Assembly: GCA_022478985.1 (NCBI GenBank)
Contig: JAKSZP010013321.1
Span: forward strand, 62,001-126,000
From: Massospora cicadina
Taxonomy: Eukaryota; Entomophthoromycota; Entomophthoromycetes; Entomophthorales; Entomophthoraceae
Length of the DNA stretch: 64,000 nt
Direction: 5' to 3'
Positions 1-13,575 of this stretch are shown piece by piece. How positions within the stretch are numbered: the first letter of the stretch is position 1; each line of letters begins with the position of its first letter. The position numbers and the translations under genes were made by a program. Under the pieces are notes generated by a model that saw only the letters and a program-made list of their open reading frames with translations, did not search any database and was not told the DNA's origin.

Positions 1-3000
1 AGACTGAACCAAATTGGAGTACAAGGAGGAGCTTTACTACACATATTCACATAGCTCAGAAACTACGCTTTGTAATTGATGAGTAATTTTGATTACCTTA
101 GGACCCCTAAAATACAGATTTAATAGCGCAAGCTGATTCTGAGAATTGTTAATAAGGCATTAATTGTCTTGGATCCTCAAGGTTACCTTTTATAATAAAG
201 AAGTATCTTAAACAAGTCAGAAAAGGTATAATTGTGGCTCTAAAATAACCTTAATTGTTGTAGCACCTCCTAATGATGCAGTCCTGACAACAGGAGGAGG
301 TGATAAAGTGTAGAATGTACAAAAAGGCAAAGGTAGGGTTCCACCCCATCAAATAACTTGGTGTGTCCATGTCTGTGGAACCATAGTCTCCTCATATATC
401 TGAAGATACTAACGTAGCTTGTGAGCAGCTGGATTGGTCTTCAGTCAAGTAGATTTTTTACAAGATCTGCTGTATGGTACTTCTGTTATTTTCATACTGA
501 AGGTAATATTAGTTACAGTTTGGATTGGAAAGCAGAACTCAAGGGTGTCCTGAAACTCCAAACTTTTACCTTTCATAGGTGGTATTTCATATTATAATAA
601 AATTTCTCTGGTGATACTTCCCTCCCCATTAAAGGGGTATATTCATTGCTAAAACTGTTGTTCATTTTATGATTGACATTTTTATTTATAATATATTGGA
701 CCGCTTTTAGTGACCAACAATACAAGCTTCACTGTTATAGTGGAGCCAAAAGGTTTATTTTCATTACCTGGAGATGTCCTGTTTGGAGATTTTAACGTTC
801 TTTGGGATGGCTCTTAGTGACAGTATGGCTTCTGTAAGTCAATGTCAAAGCACTTTAGTGACAGAAGGGTTCATCTATTTGCAACTATTCTGGTTCATGA
901 ACTCCAACGCTATTGTGAATATGTGAAGAAGTTTAAGAATTTATGCTAATTGATAGTATAAGAAAAAATTAAGATCTATCTTATTTAGGTTAAGATTTCT
1001 CAATACTTCAGGGTGTGGGGGAGTCTTAAGAGTAGAGAGTGTCATGGGCTTCTGGTCAGCTTCCACTTCTCATTCATTATTAGGAATGAGTAGTGACTAA
1101 CTTCCTATGTTGACATTAGGATTGTCATGCTCCCATAGTTCTGGTGCGTTAGTATTTTTAACTCTGTTATTTAGGATGCCGTTCAACCAGTTCGTTGCTC
1201 AGTGGCCCAGTCAGAAATGTAAACTGTGATGATTCCTGTATCCCTTTTATTAATTATTGCCCTTTGGGGGCACCTATCTATTAAGGGATATCTATTTGTG
1301 TCAGGGTGGCTTTACTTCAAATGATGACGTTCAATTCATTCATTGTTTCAATCTCCGATAAGTCTGTACAATTTCATTACAAACGCTGTCAGCAGGCTTA
1401 AAGAATTTTAAACTGGGCGTGATTGAATTGCAGTTCCAACATATATAGCAAACCAGAGAGTCTGAATAATTAGATATATATAGGCATATAAGCCTAATTG
1501 ATCACTGCATCATTGGCGAGAAGAGTGCCCTAACAGATTATAAAAACAAAAAATTATCTATTTATACAAGTCTATTTTAATAAAAACTAGAATTATAACA
1601 TCAAAAGTAAGAAAATAAATAATAAAACAACACATAAGAATATACATGCAAAAATGGCTTTTATATTCCCAAGTTCTTATTTGATAAAATCTTCCCTTGC
1701 CATTGTGATATTCTTTCAAACATTTTACCTGTGGGTATTTTGGAGCTAATTGTGCAATAGATCCTTTGGTGAACACATATGGTTAACTCTACATGATTAA
1801 AAACTTGTATATCATTCTGAATTGTCTTTCATTGTGCTGCATTGGGAATTTATACCTTTCTTGTATTTCAATGTTCACCATTTTTTAAGATCTGTTTCTT
1901 AAATATGTATCTCTGAGATATTCTTGGTATTTTGGTTGAATATTGGATCATACACAATTTAATATTCCAGATAGGCGCAAGAACTATACTAAGTTTTATC
2001 AAAACATACCATCATCATATTTCAGATAAGTATTAGAGTTGTTATATTTAAAATTTATTGCAAAATTGTTAGAATAAATGGTGACATTTTGTTCAAGAAA
2101 ATAGTATCAATTTTTAAAAAAGGTTAAACTACAGCAAGAATTTTTTTATTGATAGAAATTTAATTTTGGCATGGGTTATTTTCCAAGATTACTCAATATT
2201 ATATATGAGGGCAGTCTGAGAAGTTTTTGGCCTAAAAATAATTAATAGATTTATATTTCAAAGTTGGTTAGATTAAAATATCAACAGCCATAATAATTTG
2301 CATATGTTACAGAGATGCTCTAATGCCTTTATCATATCACCCTAGTAATTATCTAATATTTTTTAAAAACCCCTATACAGTTGCAACCATCTCTTTTTAG
2401 AAGAAAATTGCTATACTAAGAGGAATTGATTGTTTAAGAAAAAGATGAAATTCAGAGGGAGCTAGATCTAAAGAGAATCATGAATGCTTAAACAATTCAT
2501 AGTACAAATTTCTTAATTTTCCTATTGCTAAAATACTTTTGTGGTCAAGTGTATTATTGTGATAAAAGAGTATATTCTTGTACAATCCAGTCGTTTCTAA
2601 AGGATTATTTTGTCCAGGTTTGTTACAGGATTAAATAATTGTCTGGGTACTTTCCCATTCTTTTTATATGCAATTAAGTTTACAAATGCTTTAACATCTT
2701 AAAACAACAACGTCATGACCTTACCATATTTATAGACTGGATTTGTTTTAATAGTACTAAACATTTAACTTCTTTCCTAATATTTTGACTGCTGTTTAGG
2801 TTCTGGTGTGTAAATCTATTATAAAACTTCACATTTATAACAAAATATATATGCACATAATCAAATTTTTATATAAAAACGCTTCAAGAACTGTTCACAT
2901 ATTACATGAGAATGCTTTTCAAATATTTTGCTATTGGACATATAGGGTATAATATTAGCCTTTTGACTCCCTAAGCCAATATATCTCTCAAAACTGAAAA

Positions 3001-6000
3001 AGAGAATTAATTACTTATCCTGATAAATTACTCAAGAAATCAATATTCAGCACAGGTTTAGTTGACTCTAGGGAAACTCCAACAAATCAAGTTAAACTTA
3101 TGATACCCCAAGATGAATCATCTAAAGGTCAGGTGGCGAATATTTGTAGTGACACTTGAGGCAGAAAATTAAGATGAACCCAAAAAAGAGTACAAATCAA
3201 GAAGCTGCCAAATGATCAACCTAAGTGGTCTTAGTCTCATCCAACTTGGTTATTTGATTCACCATTTTTGTTTTAATAAAAACGTATGATACAAAGGCAC
3301 AATACCCTCTGGAATGCTTTTCCTGACCAAAAGACTTCCTTCCAGATTTCTCTTCTGTTAATTTTATTAATACTTCTCCTTTAGGGTTTATATTGTTAAT
3401 TGCAATATAAAAAATTCATATTTTAAACTATAATAAAGTTACATCCTTTATTCTATATCTAGTTTTTAGTACATGGCTTAAATAAGTCTATTTTGCCATA
3501 ATTACCATAGGACAGATACTCTAGCTGATGAGACATAAGTGTGACTTGGCATCCTTTTAATTAAAGATATACTTGTCATGCGACTTTGTCAGCCTCAAGT
3601 ATTGTCTGTTGGGCTTCTTGGGCATAGCAACATCAAACAAAAATGGAAGCCCTACAATTTTTTCTTAGGCTTCTCTAGAAATGTGCTGCACCATCTAATG
3701 CAAGGCTTTTTCATATGCAACCTTCTTGAAAAAAATGAACTGCACTTTCTTTATAATGCCCACAGCCTCAGAAAATTCCTGCACTATAATCCGTCATTCA
3801 TCCAATAATAAATTGTGTATTATTATAAAGGTTTGTGTTGTTGCACTTTTTTAAATTTCATAAATGGATCATCTTCAAGCCTGGTATGGCCACGCTTAAG
3901 GTTAGCAGTCCATTTATTAATTGACAAAATCTATTAAATGCTATTCAAATAAGCTAAAATGAACTTTATATGTAGTATCAGACATATAATCTTCTATATC
4001 AAAAATTTTACCACACACAATATTCTGTTTTAACCATTATATAGAATATGCATTATCACTATACTACAAATAAATGTATAAAAACTATGAGTTAAATTGG
4101 ATCCTTATTTCATGTGTAATGTTGTGATAGGCATGCTAACTAAAAAGAATTAAAATATATAGAGAGCTGATGTCTATGGTTGAAGTAATATCTCTCTGGA
4201 ACTATTTACATCCTGTGTAAGTATAAGGTTGACAATGCTCTTAGAGTTACAAAGATGCCATATGTAAAAACATGAATTTATTTATAGTATTTGAAAATTA
4301 TAATACGTGCACAAGTCATAGATCTATATAAATATATAAGAATTGCATTTCTCAATTCATTAACTTCCCAGGGTACTACTTTCTTTTCATATCATTAAAG
4401 AGGTGTGGAAAACAGGCTATAGTTGTGTATAAAGAACTTATAATAGATGACAGTCCCTAAGAAACTGAGTAATGCAAAAGCATTAGTAGTATACGTTCAT
4501 GGTAAAGCTCTTAGCTTTAAAATCAGCTTTTTGTTTTGAAAGGATAAAGATATATACCAGCAACAATAGTACCTGAGTACACATTGCCACATTGATGCCA
4601 TTGATATTTATTTTAGCCTCACAAAAATATTTTCAAACATAACTATTAGATTTTTCAAGGTGCTGTTGGAAATTTGGGAATAATATGATATTGTTAAAGT
4701 AGATATTAGTGCAACAGTTGTTTAATTTTATTATAATGTATAAGTCCTTATGAAATGTTTGCGGTGTGCCTGTGGGACCAGAAGATATTTAAAATGTACA
4801 AGATGGTTGTAGTTTTTAGTAAAAAAGTTTTTGGGATTGATTCCTTGTACATAATGAGCTGTTAGTATTTATAGAACAAATTAATGTTAGAGATTTGTTG
4901 GGCTCTTTGTATGGCGCTATTATGTCTCAGATTATGGTAGAAGATTTTTTCTGAATTTTTTGCTAAGGGTTATAATTGATGCACATCCTAATTTAATATT
5001 AGACTTTGGAACCACAAATAATGAAAAGCTCATGGGGATTATACAGAGGTCAAATTAGTATACTGATAAGCTCTATTTATTAATCATTCTTTAAAATCTC
5101 ATAGCTTATGGTAACCAACATGCTTTTGAGAAATTGGTATGGCAACCTGACATCAACATTTTGTTTCTTGAGGGTGGACAAAAAGAAATCATATCTATCC
5201 TGTTTATTTTTGTCATTGTAAATTTCAACTTAAAGTGAAGTTTTTTATTAGTGGTCTTTAAGAATTTTAAACTTTATTTTATTTAGAAAATTAGTGTGAA
5301 GGTAAGAAACTAGTTGTGAGTAAGGCTCTTCTTGCAAGGGGTTATAGTAGGTTACTGGTAGTGATTTGACCTCTTTTTTATTTAATTATAACATTAAACA
5401 TTCTCAAAAGGTAGTAAGTATACCAAACTCTTTTAGTGCTTGACGTGATAGCAACAAATAAAAGTTTTCTTGATAAATTACTGCAGCATCAATGGAGCGC
5501 ACCCTGTTAAATTTTATTTGGTAAATTGGATCTTGTCTCCAACAGGTTTTATGAGAAACTCCAACCATCAGCTAAACTAGGCAACGTATTAGGCTGTGCT
5601 TTCATACAGTGTCAAACAGAACTTTTGGTAATAATTACTTTCTTAGGAGTCAGAGTCTAAAATAATTCAGAAAATTATAACCAGAGAAATCTTGAGTACA
5701 ATAAAGCATGACTGGAAATCAAAATAATTATTTTTCAATTATATTTTGAAGTTAGGTTATGCTTTTAGCCTGGACTACATCATGTCTCAATGCAGGTCCA
5801 GACTTTTAAAAGTCCTCAATAGTTAAATTCTATTCTTTATTTTTAGATTTAAATGGTTAGTTTTTAATTTGATAAAATGTAACTTTATGGATAAAGTTTT
5901 GTTGGGAACTTTAAAAGGTATCTTTTTGAGTCCCAAAGACCAGCCTCCCTGGCTGGACTGTGAGCAGTAACCCTTCAGGCGTAAGAGGGACCACATTCCT

Positions 6001-6961
6001 TTTTTGTCTCCCTTATATAAGCTTAGTGACTTGGCTCATGATGTAGATGAACGATGGATTATTACCTTGCCTATAAAGATCCTCCCTATCTGCCCCTTTT
6101 TCTTCTTCTTACATATTTAAAACAGATAGAGGGGGTTGCATGGAGGTGGTCCAGTACAGGGGCCTTTAGCAGTGCCCTAAGGCTTATTGCACCCATAGAA
6201 AAGTAACTCATATTATCCAAAAACAGCCAAAATTCACCTCAAACATCAACCAAAGCTAAATGGTTTAATGTGCCTAATCAGTTACCAGGTAGTAAATTAT
6301 CATGGATTGACACCTCAGACCACTCAATATGTCCTAAAGAACCTTAAAAATCATCAAGTATCAATGGATCTATGAAAATCTGGGTTCTAAATTCACTAAT
6401 ATAAAATATCTGAGCAAAAATTGTCTCTACAAATTTGAACTTGTCACCAATCCTCGGATTTAGTTCAAAACACTTCTAAAATTTATCTGAAAATATTAAA
6501 AAATTTCACAAAACTATATCACTCTTCTTAGCCCAACCAATGGGATATACTTCATAGGTCTCAGGCCCAGAATAGTACTTTGTGTTTCCCTTCAATTCTT
6601 TCCCACATCCTATAAAGGCAACAGCTCCTCCTAGTGTCTGTTATGTTCATTTTCTATTATGAACCTTCTTTTGATAAGAAACCTGTTTTCCACATTTTCA
6701 TCTGAGGGCTCCACATCTCACACCATTTCCAGAATTTACACTGTTGATTCGGCAAAGCATGACTCATCTAAGTAATATTTTCAATATTGTCTTGTGGGAA
6801 CTCCAATCCATCGTTTTAGTAGCTTGAAGTGCTTTAGACAAATTTTTGAAAGGTATATTCCTGACCATCATATTACTCCACTGCACATGCCACACACCCC
6901 CTCAAATGAGATTTTTCTCACCAATCTACTGCTGGCTCAGCGCAATCTGAACATTAAGTGC
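1..6961. other. AT-rich sequence, no gene recognised
   Basis: Nearly 7 kb of low-GC sequence with homopolymer A/T runs and dense stops on both strands. The only open frames are about 70-85 codons (for example 1558-1776 minus, 3578-3808 plus) and show no domain or motif. No LTR, LINE or RNA gene was recognised apart from one possible mariner-type terminus near 2205. The right edge is exact, because the Gyp-A1 LTR begins at 6962. It could be old decayed repeats or AT-rich intergenic DNA. Confidence 0.6.
2205..2233 (+). repeat. possible mariner-type terminal repeat (single end)
   Basis: After a TATA stretch the sequence reads GAGGGCAGTCTGAGAAGTTT and then TTGGCC. This resembles the 'GTC-x-GA-AAGTTT' core of mariner terminal inverted repeats. 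No matching inverted end and no readable transposase with a D,D34D signature was found in the next 1.5 kb, so this may be a decayed remnant or chance. Confidence 0.2.
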
Positions 6962-8083
6962 TGTTAAAATTTATGGGTTTCTTGAAGATTCTCCGATGAT
7001 AACCCCTAAATCAATTAAATGCACAGGTTTGTTGTTGTGCAATTCTCCACGTTGTCTGATAGTAATATGTATTCTTTTGATAATACTATAGAGACTATTA
7101 TCCATAGTTGAATAGGCATTAGTATTGGGTCCAACGCTTGACCAGTATTTCCACTCAAAATACTTAATATGTCCTCAATAGGGATTTGTTCCCTTATACC
7201 ACCTAAAAATCCACGCTCAGATCCTTGTTTAAGGCTTCTCTCTGGTGGCGCACAGTTAGCAGCAATCCCCAATCCAGCTCAACTTCTCTTCTCTGGATCC
7301 ACGCTCAAATCCTTACTCTTTATCCTAATTTGTCTCCCAATTAAAGCACACAGCAATAATTTCCTTGAGAAAGAATAAAACTCAATGGATTTTGATAAAG
7401 TATTCTGTAAAGTGTTTTGTAAAGTGTTATTTTTTTATTACGTGAATTCTTAGGGAAATTTATAGTGGGAATTTGGCGCCCAACCCTGGTTGGCACCTCA
7501 TTAATGAAACGCAGCCGTTTCCATTGAATTACACATATTCATCTTTTCAGCAATGGTTTGTTCCCCATCCTGGCTAGGATTCCACCATTGGATATCCTTA
7601 AGAACTAAAATGGAAGGAGTTGAAAAACGGTTTTCTAACATTTTCCTCTCAATACCAGTGAACCAACCATATTTGGCAAGTGACCTGCTTAGGTAATAGG
7701 TTTGTTACCCATTAAGGCAGGTCACAAACCAACTGATTGAATCACTAGTTGCAGGTGGCATCACTCGCCTCACATTTTAATCCTTAAATCTCCAATCAGT
7801 TGGTAATTAAACCTAACTGATCACAATTGGTACACCTGATAGCTAATCATCAATTAACTATCAGATGCCCCTATTTCATCAGCAACTCTGCCCAAAGAGA
7901 TCTTAAGAATTCACCCAGATCAATCCTGGATGGATCTAACCCAGGAGAATTACCTAAAACCCCCTGAGAGTTGTTACCCAAAATCAGGGTCAACTGATAT
8001 CTAATTCAATTCGCTATAAGGAATTATCCCATAGCAACCTCTGGTAATCTAGTCAGCTGGGAATATGGGCAAAAATCCCAATA
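6962..8083 (-). repeat. 3' LTR of Gyp-A1
   Basis: On the plus strand it reads from TGTTAAAATTT to CCCAATA; the expected end CCCAACA is mutated. It aligns along its length with the LTRs at 24540-25663, 13581-14701 (inverted), 20079-21211 (inverted) and 38984-41134. The complement of a polypurine tract (CCACCTCTTGCC) lies just outside at about 8088, which marks this as the 3' LTR of a minus-strand element. It holds two conserved dyads: GACCTGC/GCAGGTC around 7681-7723 and CTGATAG/CTATCAG around 7838-7865. Confidence 0.85.
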
Positions 8084-9930
8084 CAACCACCTCTTGCCTT
8101 GTTTTCTAGAGAGAAAAGGATTGAGACAGGAGAACACCACTTTGGACACTTGGTCAAATAATTCTTTTGTTCAAGAAGAGTATGGTCAATCAGTAAACAA
8201 TGCTGCTCAGGAAGATCTTCATCATGTGGCTCTCTTCATCTTCCTTTTGCTACCATCAACTCAGAGCACAGCTCCAATGACCTTCTGTCATGACATGCTA
8301 ATTGATTTACTTGTGATGATATTCATTGTGGGATCCAGTTTACCCCCATCAGGGCATATGACCCACTGTCATATTCAGGATCCTTGGTCTGGCATCCTCA
8401 CTTTTCTGATTTTCTTCTTGTCCTTGACAGGATAATCTTACAATAATGTTTGTATTACAGTGCAATTAAAAAAGCTCATTATATGGCCTTTTTATTTTAT
8501 CATAATAACCTCTTGTCTCATATCATTCTTATTTCTTCTCTGGAGAGCTTATCCCATTAATTTTGAGATTTATTCCATAAAAATCAGAGCTTTATTGATT
8601 CCAGAGTACATAATGTCAACTACCATATAAGTCCAACATCCCACCTCTCATCCAGCTCATATGTCAAATTTGAGTCTTGGTACCAACACCTGCTTAATAG
8701 TATGTCTGATAAAGACCTTTGGCTCTTCCAGATGATGAGTTGATCCGTGCGTCAGAACCTCTTTTATGGTCCTTCCAGAAAATATACTCCCAGTCAAGTA
8801 CCCATGGCCAGTGCTTCCAAGGAATTACTGGTAATGATTTCCAACCCCAACAAAACCAGGTTAGTGTTTGGCTCAAACAACTCGCAACCAATCCTTCCTC
8901 TGTCACTGATTCCCAAGTTAATTCAAAAATCTCCTGGATTTGGCTCCATTTGCAGATTCTCCTACCATCATTATTGAATCTCCTGAAACAATGCCCTCCA
9001 CTCTCAATCATTTGTTCCTCACCAGATCAGACTTGCTTCCAGAGTTCCTTTTCTGACTCAGTCAGTATTATAAGCCAGTTGTTTTAGCCACTAAAAAAGT
9101 TATCAGAGGAAGCAAACATTTCGAACTCCCCTATGCAGAATTAAGGGTCCAAGTAACTGAGGCTTTGTCCATAGCTCTGAACTCCTCCAATCACAAAACA
9201 CATCCTAGATCGAGATGTTACAGCCTATGCTCTTCACTTTGCTGGCCAAATTCATTGAAGTTAGGCCACGAAGCTTCCAGCCTCTCATGGCTTTCATTGC
9301 TCATTCTGCTTTTGATTCCAAGAAGCTTGTAGTCATTATCTGCAGGATGCCATTCGCTCCTTGCACAACTATATCATTTATGGCATGTCCCATCAGTATC
9401 CTCCACTGATGGCTTTAATTGGGGGCATTATTTGACACCCTGCCTAGTATCCCTTACTCAATGCCAGCCCATATGTCCAATGTTCATGACGAAGCCCATC
9501 AGCAAGTGTTCAAGAACAATCTTCTAGATCCAGTGCCAAATTGGGATTACTCATGGTTATTTGCTGACTGCCTCTTCATGTCTGTTGCTTCCCTCCCCAA
9601 TCTGAGGTATCACGTTTGGCATATTCTAACATTTTATATCTCTCTTCCCCTATTTGCTTTCTTGCAGGGATCAGCATCCACTCAACGAACTTGATTTTGT
9701 GTAGGTCTAACCCTTGCTAGTGTCCAATCTCACATAGATTTGATGGGTTGTTTACTCCTACTGTGATCCATCCTCCCTCCCCCAAGAGTTGACATAAACG
9801 TGATTCACTGAGTCAAGGATAACTAATAGAAAAATAACAATTATTTAAAATATATCAGTTTCTTATGCATTATTAATATTTTTTTCCAACATTTTGTCAT
9901 CTTTTATCTTTTTCTTCTTTTTTCCATGAG
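8084..9930. other. post-integrase region of Gyp-A1 with opposite-strand open frames
   Basis: About 1.85 kb between the integrase/hairpin array and the 3' LTR, far longer than a usual Gypsy 3' untranslated region. It aligns with 18250-20078 of Gyp-A2. The longest open frames run antisense to the element (8094-8435, 8719-9087, 9215-9409, 9419-9694, all plus). In several stretches, such as one reading FELPYA-LR-QVTEALSIALN near 9120-9185, the antisense peptide matches that of Gyp-A2. The sense strand also has short conserved frames, including a DPEYDS peptide near the LTR. I cannot say which strand was coding. No known domain was recognised. Confidence 0.55.
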
Positions 9931-9934
9931 ACTT

Positions 9935-10140
9935 GACCTTTTTTGATTCAGTGGTCCAGCTTTTTATTTTATTCCTTTCAAAATGGTTCCTAGTTATACT
10001 TAAACCTACCAGTTTTCTATGGTTCAGAGGTCTTATTTTTCAAGACTATACCATCTAGCTTGGGTCAGCATTCCTTTTTTACTTGACCAAATCATTAAAA
10101 CATAACCAACTTAATGGTTCATCAGTCCTTCAGGAATTCT
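9935..10140 (-). repeat. four-unit hairpin array after the Gyp-A1 integrase
   Basis: Read on the minus strand, four units follow one another, each built like GGACC-x-CTGAACCA, a short loop, then TGGTT-A-GTCC, so that each can fold back on itself. The units differ in loop and spacing. The array sits directly after the integrase stop and matches the arrays at about 18030-18245 and 15690-15870 in Gyp-A2. The role is unknown; an RNA structure or protein-binding array is possible. Confidence 0.6.
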
Positions 10141-10159
10141 TTTTTCATTATTTTTTCAC

Positions 10160-11250
10160 AGATCCATTGCTTTAAGTACTTAGCATGGGCTCAAATTACT
10201 ATCCTTCCATCCAAGAGGCTCTTGATAGAGTAGGAATCCATTGTCATCTTGGCGATAATTATGAATGGACCTGACCACAATGCATCCAACTTTTTTCTTC
10301 TCCCAAAACCATGCATATCACAAAAGGAAACTCTTTTGCCTATTTGGTATTTTGATAAGGCCAGTTGGTTCTTATCATCCATAATTTTCGCTTGAATCCT
10401 TTTCTTCAATTTAGTATCAAATGCTTACAATTATATTTCTATCAGAATATCCATCAATTGGTTCAGTTACTGCTTGGCACTCATCCCTGATGTTGGTTCC
10501 ACCACAAATATAAGATTGGCAGCAATGCGGCCTTCCTTCTGTATAGCAACTCAAATGGCTTATCCAAAGCCATATGACGACTTAAATTGTAGGCAAATGT
10601 CACCAAGCTAAGTTATGTTCCCCATGCAGAAGCTCTTCCTCCAACCATCTTCCTCAGAGTCATGGCCAGCGTCCCATTAACTTGTTCTATCAGTCCGCTC
10701 ATCTTCAGCTGGTAGGGTACAGACACAACTCCTCAGATCCTCATTATTTCATTTAATTGTGGGATCAAATGAGACATGAAATTTGTTCCATTGTTGCTTA
10801 GAAGGACCTGCAGGCATCCATATAAGTATACTACTTGATCTAGGATAAAATTTGGAGTGCTGGTTGCATCTACTTTCTCCAGGGCCTTTTTCTTGACCCA
10901 TCTCATCAGATGGTCGATCACAACTATGATGTACTTGACTTCCCCTGTGCTCATCATCAGTGGTCTATCAAATCGATGAACACCATATGCAAAGAAAATC
11001 CAGGGAAGATCAGTCAGTATCCAGTCTTATTCTTATGCGCCTTGTGCAACTGGCACTCCACACAGCAAGGTATTCCACGACATTGTAATTGATGGATTCT
11101 CAGTAGTAATACTGGCGAATTTGATCAGTCATTTTTCTCAGGCCTCTGTGCCTGACAACCTTATGAGTGGGTGAACAATAGCCACATGTTCCAACAGCTT
11201 TAGGAATAGTAATCGCTTCTCATTGATCAACTTGAAAACTTTTCCACCCA
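10160..11250 (-). pseudogene. Gyp-A1 integrase (degraded)
   Basis: Integrase would insert the element cDNA into the genome. The core is visible at 10733-10957 (a peptide with GEVKYIIVVIDHLMRWV, then a D-to-N change at the second catalytic position, LLSNNGTNF). The C-terminal region at 10191-10409 has a GPF-type motif (DALWSGPFIII). The zinc-binding N-terminal part lies around 11050-11200. Several stops and frameshifts break the frame. The sequence is close to the integrase of Gyp-A2 at 16930-18010 and more distant from that of Gyp-D. Confidence 0.8.
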
Positions 11251-11389
11251 TGGTCTTGGTGTTTTTCATCACTTTTCAAAGAGCACCTTGGACTTCTTGG
11301 GTCTCTTTCCATTTTTTCCATTGACCATTCTCTGGAATAGCTCATCCGCCTGCTGGTATAACACCTGACCATTGGTAACCGTGATAAGC

Positions 11390-11850
11390 CATCCACATTC
11401 AGATGAGAAGCTCCAGCTCGTTGGACTATCTCATAATCATAAATCTGTAACTTCATTGCCCATTGGGACAGTCATCCTTCTGGTTCTCTTAAATTGTGAA
11501 CCAAAGCAACAATGAGTGGTTCGTTACCACTCTGAGGTGCGTTCCATGGATATAAACCCAAAACTGTTTACAGGCCTAAAAATCTACAAGGCATTCATGC
11601 TCAGTCACGGTGTAACTCCTCTCAGTGGCTGAGAATGTCTGGCTCACAGATACTACTAGATGTTCATCCCCAAGTTTATCTACTTAGCTCAATATGGCGC
11701 CAATTGCCATCAATAAAGCATCAGTTTGTATTCATATTTCTTATTGAAATTCAGATATTTCAAAATCAGAGAATCTATTAAATACTGGCGTAACTCATCA
11801 AAGGATCTCTGGCCTCTTCACTCCAAATAAATCCTTTTTTTAGATCCTTA
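11390..11850 (-). pseudogene. Gyp-A1 RNase H (degraded)
   Basis: This domain degrades the RNA strand during reverse transcription. Minus-strand frames show the NTDA...AIGAIL region near 11690-11730, then an SVSQTFSATERSYTVTE-like block, and the end of the domain at 11220-11456 (MKLQIYDYEIVQRAGASHLN, then VDGLSRLP). These are the usual Ty3/Gypsy RNase H landmarks. Frames are interrupted between blocks. It follows RT directly and precedes integrase. Confidence 0.75.
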
Positions 11851-12700
11851 AAAAATGGAAGAGGGGTTTGGTAATTCTTGCAAAATTCCAAATGAATCTT
11901 CTATAGTATCCGACCTTTCCAATGAACACTTGGATATCTAGGACACTCTTTGGCACAGCCATTTGCTTTATGGCTTTGATCTTCTGGGCTTGCAGCTGCA
12001 ATCCACTAGAGTTGATTATAAAATACCAGATATTCTAGCTCTTTCTTAAAGAAGTGGCACTTCCTTAGCTTAATCTTCAGGTTGGCCGTGGACAGTCTCT
12101 TGAACACTTCTTCTAAGTGGTGTAAATGGTCGGTAAACTCCTACTGAACACATTTATATAGTCCAAATACCAGGATGCATGCCAACTTCAGGTCATTTAA
12201 TATGGCGTCCATGGCCCTCTGGAATGTCGCAGGTGTATTGCACAGACCCTGGGGCATCCTCGTCAGTTGATAAAGCCCCTGCGCAATAATAAATGTGCAT
12301 TTTTCTTGGTCTTCTCTTGGCAAATCTATTTGTCAATATCCTGATATTAGATACATCATGAAGAAGTACTTCACTTCATAATCAATCTAGCACATCATTG
12401 ATTATTGGTAGTGGGTACAAATCATTATTCTAATCTTGTTTAGCTTCCAATAATAAATCACCACACAATTAGAGCTGTCCTTCTTCTTTATGATAAGGAT
12501 AGGGCTCACCTAGGGACTCAATGACAGAACTAGAAGCCCACGCTTCAATAGTTTGCTGATTTCTTCCTCCGCTACCATTTTGGCCGCCTTTTAATGTCAA
12601 ATTGGTCTCATTCTGATTGGCAAATTTTCCCCAGTATCAACCTTATAGGTCACATCTCTTGCACAACTCAAATCATGGTCACCCTGGGAAAATACTTCCT
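11850..12700 (-). pseudogene. Gyp-A1 reverse transcriptase (degraded)
   Basis: RT copies element RNA into cDNA. At 12141-12323 a minus-strand frame contains LYQLTRMPQGLCNTPATFQR, the typical Gypsy RT block 4 (MPxGLxNAPATFQR). The next block, where YxDD is expected, reads LVFGLY, so the catalytic aspartates are lost in this frame. Upstream, 12450-12560 holds remnants of the palm. Many stops; not functional. Confidence 0.8.
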
Positions 12701-12789
12701 AATACTTGTCAAATAATTCGAGCACCTCCTCCTGCTATCTGTCCATCAGATCAACAAGTTGCTCTTTATTGACCAATAGATTGATACTC

Positions 12790-13575
12790 TCAGTTACCCC
12801 TGCTGGTAATCCCATTTCTTGAGTGTCCCAAAATCATTGAATTCTCTCAATTCAGATGTTGGGATTAGGTGAACAAATGTGACGATTTTATTCTTCTCAA
12901 TTTTCATCAGTTTTTCACTCACATTTTCCAGAAGAACTCGAATTTCTCCATAGCCTGGCATAATTATTCCAGGAGCCACCCAAGGCTCTACTCTGGACTT
13001 CTTCCAGAGACTTCCAACTTCCCCATACAGCAGCTCTGGTATAGCCAATGTCAACCCCATGTTGACTATTATCTGTGATCATTTTGGTATGGTTCTCGCA
13101 CTCTTGATCTTCAGCGGAATTCCCCAATATTCTAGGATTTCTGACAGCATTTCTTGTCACTTCTGGACAACTAATTAAAATTGAATCAGGACAATGCCAT
13201 AATTGTAAATCAGATTGATGAAGTTATTTTTCTAGTCAGTGGAGCTCCCCCATCCTTCTGATAAACCTATGGTAACATCTGACCCAATATGGTCAATGTA
13301 TTATCTTCAGAGTTACATTTAACTTCATATTTCCATAGAAATTCTGTCTCAATAAGGATATTGTAGTTTTGGTTGGCCAAAACTTTTGCTGGAGAGGATA
13401 CCACCAAGAATCCAAAATTGAAGTGATAGAGCACTATAAGCTCCACAAGAAATGGCGGTATTCAGCCTGGCTGCACCATATTCTTTCTTACGTTCCAAAT
13501 CAGAAGAGATCTTAATCCTCTTCACTAGCTTAATCAAAATATAAATGGGCTTTCCACCGTCAACTATTGACCTCA
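12790..13575 (-). pseudogene. Gyp-A1 protease and protease-RT linker (degraded)
   Basis: Minus-strand frames hold a linker peptide at 12794-13060 (PGYGEIRVLLENVSEK region) that matches Gyp-D 57700-58000. Around 13280-13310 is an LTILGQ peptide, the end of an aspartic protease fold that reads LNILGQ in Gyp-D. The protease active site itself was not recognised. Gyp-A2 inserted at 13580, so the upstream part continues at 21217 beyond the insertion. Confidence 0.6.

Noticed and set aside
1558..3808. Short frames at 1558-1776 and 3578-3808 as genes
   Set aside because: 70-76 codons in AT-rich DNA, no motif, no conserved partner.
9935..10140. Hairpin array as a CRISPR array
   Set aside because: Units are unequal, lack fixed spacers, are few and lie in a eukaryotic retrotransposon.
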